Part shown: positions 54,748-62,048 of the stretch, in pieces
Layout of the letters: every line of letters begins with the position of its first letter
Numbering within the stretch: the first letter of the stretch is position 1
Source: Acetivibrio clariflavus DSM 19732
GTDB taxonomy: Bacteria; Bacillota; Clostridia; Acetivibrionales; Acetivibrionaceae
Length of the DNA: 64,000 nt
Reading direction: 5' to 3'
Assembly: GCF_000237085.1 (NCBI RefSeq)
Contig: NC_016627.1
Coordinates: 2,356,118 to 2,420,117, forward strand
The notes under the pieces: generated by a model
What the model was told of the DNA's origin: nothing
The model's input: only the letters and a program-made list of their open reading frames with translations
Databases searched by the model: none
Translations under genes and position numbers: made by a program

Positions 54748-56037
54748 ATGAATTTCAGACCCATTGCAGGAATTGATGTGGGTAAGTTCTTCAGTGAAAT
54801 GGCGATTCTTTCTCCTACCAATGAAGTGGTTGCCCGCATGAAGATTCACCATGATTCCAATACCGACGTTGAAAGAGCCGTTGAATTGCTTAATAAAACG
54901 GAAAAAGATTTTGCTTCAAGGCCTTTCATAGTCATGGAATCCACCGGGCACTATCACAAAATCCTTTTCCATTCACTTTGTAAAGCTGGATTTGAGGTTT
55001 CGGTAACAAACCCCATCCAAACTGATTCTATCAAAAATATTGGAATCAGAAAAGTGAAAAATGATAAAGTGGATGCCCGGAAAATTGCCCTACTCTATAG
55101 ATTTCAGGAACTTAAGTCAACCAACATCCCCAATGAGGATATTGAGTGCCTAAGGAGCCTATGTCGCCAGTACTACAAACTGAGTGATGAGCTTACCGCC
55201 TACAAAAACAGGCTTACCGGTATTGTTGACCAACTCATGCTTAACTTCAAGGATGTCTTCTCCAATATATTTTCAAAGGCTGCTATGGCTGTCCTGGAGG
55301 AGTATCCTACTCCTGCCCATATTCTTAAGGCTGACAGGAACAAGCTGATTTCACTGATTCAGAAGAAATCCCGCAAAAGTCTCAAATGGTCAACTGCCAA
55401 GTATGAGCTTCTGGTCTCCAAGGCCAGAGATTTTGCACCTCTGAGCATTCATAATGCCTCAAATGTTATTATGCTGGGCGTATATATCTCCATGATCAAA
55501 ACCTTGGAAGAAAGCCTGGAGAAAGTCCTTAAGTCCATTCGTCTACTGATTGCTGAAGATATGGCGAAGGATATGCCCATGCTGGCATTGACGCTTGAAC
55601 TTTTGCAGAGCCTGCCAGGTATAGGCCTTCTCTCTGCTGCTACTATTCTTGCGGAGATTGGAGACTTTTCAGCCTTTAAAAAGCCAGGCAAGCTGGTTGC
55701 TTATTTCGGCGTTGACCCCTCTGTCATGCAGTCCGGAGAGTTTACCGGCACACGGAACAAGATGTCTAAGAGAGGTTCAAGGCTGCTTCGCAGGGTGCTT
55801 TTCACAATTGCTCTTGCTAATATCCGTACCAAGCGGGATAAGACAGCTTGCAACCCTGTGCTGCTGGAGTTCTACCAACAAAAATGCCAGAGTAAGCCTA
55901 AGAAAGTAGCTTTGGGAGCTGTTATGCGCAAGCTTGTTTGTATCATCTTTGCTGTCCTAAGGGATAGGAAACCTTACCAGTTACGCAGCCCCCAGGAACA
56001 CGCTCAAATGCTTGCAGCAAAGCATACAGCAGCTTGA
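54748..56037 (+). CDS. IS110 family transposase (DEDD recombinase)
   Basis: 429 residues. The RuvC-like DEDD domain starts IAGIDVGKFFSEMAIL and includes VMESTGHYHK and NDKVDARKIALLYR. The C-terminal Tnp20 domain contains LLQSLPGIGLLSAATILAEIGDFSAFKKPGKLVAYFGV and GEFTGTRNKMSKRGSRLLRRVLF, with the serine used in recombination. Length is complete and the frame intact, so it may be active. AAAAAGGAGG precedes the ATG. Confidence 0.96.
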   Translation: MNFRPIAGIDVGKFFSEMAILSPTNEVVARMKIHHDSNTDVERAVELLNKTEKDFASRPFIVMESTGHYHKILFHSLCKAGFEVSVTNPIQTDSIKNIGIRKVKNDKVDARKIALLYRFQELKSTNIPNEDIECLRSLCRQYYKLSDELTAYKNRLTGIVDQLMLNFKDVFSNIFSKAAMAVLEEYPTPAHILKADRNKLISLIQKKSRKSLKWSTAKYELLVSKARDFAPLSIHNASNVIMLGVYISMIKTLEESLEKVLKSIRLLIAEDMAKDMPMLALTLELLQSLPGIGLLSAATILAEIGDFSAFKKPGKLVAYFGVDPSVMQSGEFTGTRNKMSKRGSRLLRRVLFTIALANIRTKRDKTACNPVLLEFYQQKCQSKPKKVALGAVMRKLVCIIFAVLRDRKPYQLRSPQEHAQMLAAKHTAA

Positions 56038-56230
56038 TAGTACTGTACTTGATGTTCAGTTTTCAAAGAGCAACTTGCTATTTTAGACCAGCTATTTTAT
56101 GTCTACCTCACCTAGGTGGTCTTGTTGTCATGCGTTTCATTAACGTCAGGAGCCTAAAAAAATTTCTCAAAATTTTTATTATAAACTCTTGACTTTAATT
56201 AGCTGGTCTTTCTATCTAAAATAATCATTT

Positions 56231-56626
56231 TTATAAAAAATCAGCTCTTTCTTGAAGCAGAATTTTTCTTATCCTCTTTAAAATCCGTTTGCCCTCATTA
56301 GGTTCAAAACGATTATCCAAAAACTCTTTAACTTCCCGCAGAGTTTTCGGTCGATATCCCGGACCACCACACCCACAAGAATAATAAGTAATACCTTCTT
56401 GATATAATATCTTAACTTTTTTCCACTGTTTTAAATCACTATGTTTTGGTGCTTTAAAGTCATGCCCCATATTAGCCATTGGTTTTCTGCATTGAGGACA
56501 TAGATATTTTCTATTTTTAGCATCCTGTTCCGATAATTCAACTGTTGACCTCTGCTTATAAGACTTTCTGCAATCAAAACATGCATAAATATCTTTATAA
56601 GGTCCATACATAGCATATCTGCACAT
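56231..56626 (-). CDS. Zinc-ribbon protein of the immunity-like module
   Basis: About 131 residues starting MCRYAMYGPYKDIYACFDCRKSYK. Further Cys pairs in CPQCRKP and SCGCGGPGYRP suggest two zinc ribbons. A Lys/Arg-rich helical tail follows. Function unknown. The ATG at 56626 is chosen for the TGAGGT upstream; the ATG 15 codons earlier lacks a site. It opposes the frameshifted zinc-ribbon gene at 57002. Confidence 0.7.
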   Translation of the reverse strand: MCRYAMYGPYKDIYACFDCRKSYKQRSTVELSEQDAKNRKYLCPQCRKPMANMGHDFKAPKHSDLKQWKKVKILYQEGITYYSCGCGGPGYRPKTLREVKEFLDNRFEPNEGKRILKRIRKILLQERADFL

Positions 56627-57001
56627 AACATCAACCTCAGTTTTTACATTTAAAGGGAATAAACAGTACAATTTAATTCTTTTATTTAAATTATACAGGA
56701 AAAATCGGTTATTTTCTATGCCAATTTGAAAATTAATACTGTTACTTGTATACTCCTTTTACTGTTCTATATTTTTTCAGCACCAATAACATTATAAATA
56801 AAATGATGTTATAATAACTGTAGCAATGAATTTATAACCAAAAACATTATGTAAAAAATACTCTATTCAAACAGCGTATTGATCCCGATAAATAAACATT
56901 CATTGTATTATATACGGTTCATAAGTGATGTTGAAAAGATTACAGGTAATAAATTTGTTATATGAAAAGTACAAACATTATAGTTTCTACTGGAGGTAAA
57001 A
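56627..57001. other. Intergenic region between divergent zinc-ribbon genes
   Basis: About 375 nt of AT-rich DNA with promoters presumably in both directions. A partial inverted repeat (AACATTAT...ATGATGTT, near 56789-56811) is the only visible structure. Confidence 0.4.
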
Positions 57002-57480
57002 ATGGGATTGACTTATCGTTTTAAATGCAACAACTGTGAATATAATTTCTTTACATCCGGTCCTTGGGAATTCCGGTGGGACAAATACGGCAAAATAGAA
57101 TATTGCGGTCATCCATTGGAGATAGAATCAAACTTGGAGTTGATGGTCTATATGGCCATCTGTATTGTGTAGAATGTAACTCTATGTCGGAAATTATTCT
57201 ATTGGAATATAAAAAAAGAGTATTCACTATAGCTGATGTATGGGGTAGCCATACTGAACTAAAGCCCGGTTATTCTCACGATGAATTTAAGATGTATTTA
57301 AAGCAGAGTACATATGATTTCAAACTCAAAACTCCAAAAGCTAATCCTGATAAAAAAATCCGTTGTCCGCAATGTAATGTAACTAATATGCTCTTTTTAG
57401 TGCCATATCACCCTTTTGAAATGGATTGTTCCAAATGTAATATTGGAAAAATTCATCTCGGACCAATAAATATTTTATAA
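57002..57480 (+). pseudogene. Frameshifted zinc-ribbon gene
   Basis: GGAGGT 4 nt before the ATG at 57002 opens a frame reading MGLTYRFKCNNCEYNFFTSG and continuing to IEYCGHPLEIESN, which stops at 57172. From about 57115 the neighbouring frame carries the protein on: GVDGLYGHLYCVECNS, then RCPQCNVTN and MDCSKCNIGKIHLGP, to 57480. Together they make a ~158-residue protein with four Cys pairs. A single-base change near 57115-57145 explains the break; a sequencing error is possible. It is a member of the zinc-ribbon set in this module. Confidence 0.75.
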
Positions 57481-57583
57481 ACTCAAATAAAACAACACTA
57501 ATAAAGCCAAGTCTTTGAGCATTCTAAGAATTGAGTATATGCTCTGTAAACATAAATATTTCATTATTTCCAGTTCATTATGA

Positions 57584-57711
57584 ATATATTAACATAATAC
57601 TCATTCATCATTACTTATGTGATATTATATTTATATAATTATATCAATTTAACAGTATTGCATCTAGTAAATATAATCGCCAATCATTTCAACATCTTTA
57701 CATTCATTTTA
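57584..57711. repeat. Direct repeat R2 flanking the immunity-like module
   Basis: Second copy of the ~125-bp repeat at 53057-53185, same orientation. It lies between the frameshifted gene and the presumed immunity gene of the toxin. Confidence 0.8.
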
Positions 57712-57724
57712 TAAATAGAAAATA

Positions 57725-57748
57725 AGGGAAAGATTTAGTCTTTCCCAA
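57725..57748 (-). terminator. Terminator of the toxin-immunity operon
   Basis: GGGAAAGA pairs with TCTTTCCC around a 5-nt loop; on the minus strand TTATTTTC follows. It lies about 55 nt beyond the 57799 stop. Confidence 0.75.
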
Positions 57749-57798
57749 ATACAAACTCTAACGCAACTTTATCTCAATCCGCCAAATTACTCTATCTA

Positions 57799-58086
57799 TC
57801 ACATCAATTTTACTCTTCCAATACCAAGAATTTTACCTCCAAAATTAAGCTTAAATTCATACCCCTCTTTTATTGTTTCTTTTATGTATTCAAATTTATC
57901 ACCATAAGGTAATTGTATAATAACTTCGTGCCATTCTCCCTTTTTGAGCGGTTTGTTAGCTAAAATTTTTGACATAACAAATTTTCCGTCCATGTTAAGT
58001 TGTGGCATCATTCCCGACCATCCATCACCTTTCATGGCACCACCATTTTCTTCATATAGATATATATCTGCCACAAATTCCAACAT
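57799..58086 (-). CDS. EF-Tu domain III-like small protein, presumed immunity protein
   Basis: 95 residues. The sequence FVADIYLYEENGG...MPQLNMDGKFVM...WHEVIIQLPYGDKFEY...EGYEFKLNFGGKILGIGRVKL follows the pattern of the C-terminal beta-barrel of elongation factor Tu (EVYVLxxEGG...PQF...GLRFxIREGGRTVGAGVV). It starts 18 nt after the toxin gene stop, the classic place of an immunity gene. A decoy or inhibitor role against the adjacent toxin is inferred. Confidence 0.7.
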   Translation of the reverse strand: MLEFVADIYLYEENGGAMKGDGWSGMMPQLNMDGKFVMSKILANKPLKKGEWHEVIIQLPYGDKFEYIKETIKEGYEFKLNFGGKILGIGRVKLM

Positions 58087-58104
58087 ATTTGTTCCTCCAT
58101 CTAA

Positions 58105-61100
58105 TTAAAATACATGCTGTAAATCAATCAAGTTATTGTTAAATATTTCCAATAAATCTCCTGGTACTGTAAGTGAACCGCTCTTTAAAGTAAATGTATC
58201 CAATGGTGTAAAATCTAATTTTACAAATACATCTTTTGGTATTCTTGCTTTAAAAATTGCTGCCGATTCAGGAAGACTATCTGTTAATTCCAGTATTTCA
58301 TCAAACGAGAAACCAAATTGCTTACCTGAATAAGCATGTTCAACAACATTGAATCTATTTGTATTAATAATATCGTAAAATTCATCAGGTCCAACAGCAC
58401 GATAAAGATCTACATAGTCTGCGGGTGAATTCAGCATTCTTGAAACGTTTTCCGCAACTTTTGAGTAAGTTATTCCTTTAGCTGCATAGTCAGTTGTCTG
58501 TATTCCATATTTACTTAATGTTACGATATCAGAACTATTAAAGCCTCTATACAATAAATTTTCTAATGTATCTAAAGCCTTAACTCCCTCTGCTCTTGCA
58601 ATTACATCAATAACCTCATCCGTAGCTCCAAGCTCTTTTAGTCTAGGTAAAATCTCAGCTACTTCCTGTAAAGCTTCTGTTCCTCCATGTTTTGCTATGT
58701 TTTCTACTAAGTCATCACCAAGTCCGGATCTTTTTAGTCCATCAATCAATTCATCCGCATGTTTTAACGCTCCTTCACCATTCAACTTAACAATGGCTTC
58801 AAGAATATCGTTACCATGCTTAGCCTGGAATTCAGCCAGTTCCTTTAAAGCATTTAATCCTCCACGTTTTGCAAACTTCTCTACAACATCATCTGCAATT
58901 CCAGATCTTTTGAGTGCATCGATCAATTCATCGGCATGTTCCAATGCTTCTTCTCCGCTTATCCTGATAATTGCTTCAGTTATTTCTTTACCATGCTTTG
59001 CTTCGAACTCTATAACTTTATCCATTTGTTTAAAGAGGCCTTCGAAGAGATTCTCTATAGCTGGAGCAAACTTTTTGATAATTTTAAATAATCCCATCGT
59101 GGCAAGCTCTACAAATAGATCCACAGCCAGTTTTTTAGCATATTTGAAATCGCCGGTTTCCCAATACATTATTATACTGTTAATTGTATCAAATACTGCA
59201 TATAAACTTACCGCATATAAAGCAAAATATAAAATCAGCAGCAATGGATTAGTAGCAGCCATTATTGCCCCAACAAGTGTAATCACGTCAATTATTCCCA
59301 AAATCAGAGTTGCAATACCTATCAAAGTAACTATTACTGTCTTACCTATTGATCCCCCGGCAATTCCGCCGCTTATCATATAACCGGCACTACCTGTTTC
59401 AGGATCCATAACAATATATCCTGTTCCATACCAGTCATAATAACGGATTTCCTCTTGAGGAATAATTACTATTTTGCCGCTGTTTACAGAGTTTCTTATA
59501 TCAGCTTTGACATTCGACGACACATTGAGTTCATTTATTTTATCAATATTATCCTTAGATATGGCATATACAGGAATACCTCTTGAATTAGCTTCCGATA
59601 TAATCTTTATTGCCGAAACAGACGGAACTTTGAATATTTGTTCATGTATCACATGCTCCATGCTAGAACCGACTATACCGCTGTTGAGCATGTATGCTAC
59701 TTCATTTTCTCTATTGTTATCAAGACTTGTAACTCCGGCTACATCATGATCTACATCTATATAGAAATACCCTCCGCTTACTTCGACAGGAACACCAAAC
59801 ATATATTTAACATCAGGCTGATATCCTGTCATAGCTTCACTTACCTGACGTACAGCAGAAACATTCATAGCTCTTGCTATCACAGAGTTTATGGCATCAA
59901 GCTGAGCAAAATATGCTTTACCGACACTATTTAAAATTTCCCCCATCACTTCGTCGGTGTATATATTGTTTTCTGTAGCAATATCTTTTACCTTTTCAAT
60001 TCTTTCCTTAATTATATCCAATTCTTCTCCATCAATCTTTCCAAGATCAAGGGAAACACTGTAAATACCTCCGGCGATTACAGTATTGGTTATTTCTTCT
60101 GCCGGTCTACCTACATGCTTCATTGTTATTTTAAATTGCTGCTTATTTGCAAAACCGACTGCACTGCCTTCTGCTACAACTCTACCGTCTACTATGAGTT
60201 GAGGCTTTAACTGAATCATATATGTCGGTGTTTTATATAGTCCACCATAACTGTCAATAATACTTTTATCCTCAGCAGTAGCCGGTACCCATAAAAGTGT
60301 TATTCTCTTTCCATAAAGTTCAACAGCTTTGAACTCAACATTAAACTGGTTGCTTCCGCCATAACTCAGATCAAAAAGATCATTTCCGCTTATTGAAAAT
60401 CCTATTTTTTCGCTGTCTGTATCGTAAATCTTATTTGTTTTTGCAATAGTTGTTACTACCTTATAAGGCAAAGATAGCTGAAGTACTCCCAGATTTTCCG
60501 GCTCAATCTTTTTACCCTTTAACAAATCTTTTAAATATGAGTCATCCAAATTGTTTTCTGACACATACTTTTCGATCTTCTTAGTTACTTCTTCTAAAAA
60601 AGAATCCATTTTATCAAAATTTACATTTTTTATTACGTCTCCATCTTCGGATCTGTCGGCATCAAGCGTAAACGCTTCTTTTATCTGTTCTACCGTAACT
60701 CCTGCAATCTCATTAAAATCCAATCCCTCAACCACTTCATACTGTTTGAAGCTCGGATCTAGGGGCATCCATATCCTGTTTCCTTTTCCTACTCCAAGTC
60801 TGTTATAGCTCTTATATGGCAGATAAGCTTCAACCCATACATGCTCGGTACGAACTGCAACAATTTTTCCTCCCGATACTACAGCTACCGTGGGATTTCC
60901 AAGAGCACCTAAAACCTTAACGGCTGCATCTGCATCCTGAGCTCCAGTCCATTCCATTGCCTGATCTATTGGTAATTCAATTGTACCTTTCACATATCTT
61001 GCAGGTATTCCTTTATATCTGAGCATGGCAATAAGGAGTGAAGCCTGATCGTAATCATTACCGCTCAATTGATTAAAAGTACCGACAGCACCCTTTCTTG

Positions 61101-61908
61101 AACCATAGTATGGTTCAAAGTCAATATTGTTACGTACATACTCATATATTTCTACAGGTGTATTAAAGGTATCAGCCAGTTTTTTAGCTTTTTCGCTTAA
61201 AACAGTCTCCGGTGTCTCTGCAAGATCTTCTTCAACTGATGTAGACGGTAATACCTCATATACCGCAGATCTGCTTTTCACCACAGATGTTGAAGAAGGC
61301 TCATTTCCGATAATGGGCTCCTCCGGCTTTATGCTTGCATTTTGATGAGGAAGCGAATTTCCTAGCGGCTGAGCCGGTTGTTCTTGTGAAACTTGCTTTT
61401 CAATCTCATCAAGCTTTATTTTTAGATCTTCAATGTTTCCTTCATCCAGCTTTTCATTATTTGCTATACTTTCCAAATCTTTGAATAATGTTGTGAAAGT
61501 ATTAATTTTTGCATCTATTTCCCTTTTAAAACTTTCAAATCTTGCCTTAGCTATAGTCGCATTCAGCTTATCCAGTATACTTTTATTCTCAAGCAGTTCT
61601 TTAGAAATATCTTCCTTGATTTTTTCCAAACTGCTTATTGCATTCTTAAGCTCTTTCTTAAATTGTGCCTGGTCATTGTTTTCCAGACACTCTTTCATAT
61701 TATTTATATGAGTACTCATCAAATCTGCAAAAGCACCCAGATTAGTAACAGTTTCCGGCCTTTCAAAGGGGATACCCGTTTCAACAGCCAACTTGTTTTC
61801 TACAACAGTTTCTAATGCTACAACTTGCTGTAATGGTAATCCGAAAGTAAGACAAAAGGCTATAATAATAAACATTGAAATTATTTTAATTGACTTTTTA
61901 ATATTCAT
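58105..61908 (-). CDS. Secreted polymorphic toxin with transglutaminase-like domain and ART-like C-terminus
   Basis: 1267 residues. A signal peptide (1-31) is followed by a coiled coil (~60-175) and a transglutaminase-like core (~245-395). There the usual Cys is replaced (GNDYDQASLL, Asp285), though His356 (TEHVWVE) and Asp384 (PLDPSF) remain, so it is probably inactive. A beta-rich middle leads to YIVMDPETGSAGYMISGG near residue 831, a pretoxin motif of large polymorphic toxins. Two membrane helices (~855-910), two helical repeats sharing HADELIDxLKRSG and a C-terminal domain (~1165-1267; LYRAVGPDEFYDI, GKQFGFSFDEI) resembling ADP-ribosyltransferase toxins follow. The adjacent small gene is the likely immunity factor. 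Confidence 0.8.
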   Translation of the reverse strand: MNIKKSIKIISMFIIIAFCLTFGLPLQQVVALETVVENKLAVETGIPFERPETVTNLGAFADLMSTHINNMKECLENNDQAQFKKELKNAISSLEKIKEDISKELLENKSILDKLNATIAKARFESFKREIDAKINTFTTLFKDLESIANNEKLDEGNIEDLKIKLDEIEKQVSQEQPAQPLGNSLPHQNASIKPEEPIIGNEPSSTSVVKSRSAVYEVLPSTSVEEDLAETPETVLSEKAKKLADTFNTPVEIYEYVRNNIDFEPYYGSRKGAVGTFNQLSGNDYDQASLLIAMLRYKGIPARYVKGTIELPIDQAMEWTGAQDADAAVKVLGALGNPTVAVVSGGKIVAVRTEHVWVEAYLPYKSYNRLGVGKGNRIWMPLDPSFKQYEVVEGLDFNEIAGVTVEQIKEAFTLDADRSEDGDVIKNVNFDKMDSFLEEVTKKIEKYVSENNLDDSYLKDLLKGKKIEPENLGVLQLSLPYKVVTTIAKTNKIYDTDSEKIGFSISGNDLFDLSYGGSNQFNVEFKAVELYGKRITLLWVPATAEDKSIIDSYGGLYKTPTYMIQLKPQLIVDGRVVAEGSAVGFANKQQFKITMKHVGRPAEEITNTVIAGGIYSVSLDLGKIDGEELDIIKERIEKVKDIATENNIYTDEVMGEILNSVGKAYFAQLDAINSVIARAMNVSAVRQVSEAMTGYQPDVKYMFGVPVEVSGGYFYIDVDHDVAGVTSLDNNRENEVAYMLNSGIVGSSMEHVIHEQIFKVPSVSAIKIISEANSRGIPVYAISKDNIDKINELNVSSNVKADIRNSVNSGKIVIIPQEEIRYYDWYGTGYIVMDPETGSAGYMISGGIAGGSIGKTVIVTLIGIATLILGIIDVITLVGAIMAATNPLLLILYFALYAVSLYAVFDTINSIIMYWETGDFKYAKKLAVDLFVELATMGLFKIIKKFAPAIENLFEGLFKQMDKVIEFEAKHGKEITEAIIRISGEEALEHADELIDALKRSGIADDVVEKFAKRGGLNALKELAEFQAKHGNDILEAIVKLNGEGALKHADELIDGLKRSGLGDDLVENIAKHGGTEALQEVAEILPRLKELGATDEVIDVIARAEGVKALDTLENLLYRGFNSSDIVTLSKYGIQTTDYAAKGITYSKVAENVSRMLNSPADYVDLYRAVGPDEFYDIINTNRFNVVEHAYSGKQFGFSFDEILELTDSLPESAAIFKARIPKDVFVKLDFTPLDTFTLKSGSLTVPGDLLEIFNNNLIDLQHVF

Positions 61909-61975
61909 ACAAAACCCCCCATTTTATAATATAAGCACTTTTCTCTAGAGTCCCATATATCCGTCATTACACTGC

Positions 61976-62013
61976 ATTCTTGAAAGTCTGCAAAATGCAA
62001 ACTTTCAAGAATA
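61976..62013 (-). promoter_or_regulatory. Hairpin between SLH protein gene and toxin gene
   Basis: ATTCTTGAAAGT pairs with ACTTTCAAGAAT around a 13-nt loop. No U-run follows on the minus strand. It may partly separate expression of the two genes. Confidence 0.55.
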
Positions 62014-62048
62014 ACAGTACTAATTTTAATGGATACAACCTTTCTATA

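Larger units (their letters stand above)
54490..56150 (+). mobile_element. IS110-family insertion sequence (ends approximate)
   Basis: A full-length IS110 transposase gene is preceded by about 250 nt of structured non-coding DNA and followed by at least 100 nt of non-coding DNA. IS110 elements lack conventional terminal inverted repeats, so the borders cannot be fixed from this sequence alone. It interrupts the YfbM/zinc-ribbon module between 54333 and 56231. Confidence 0.75.

Noticed and set aside
58697-59383. A 228-codon plus-strand frame antisense to the toxin gene
   Set aside because: Ser/Ile-rich composition of a shadow frame, opposite a gene with clear domains; no ribosome-binding site.
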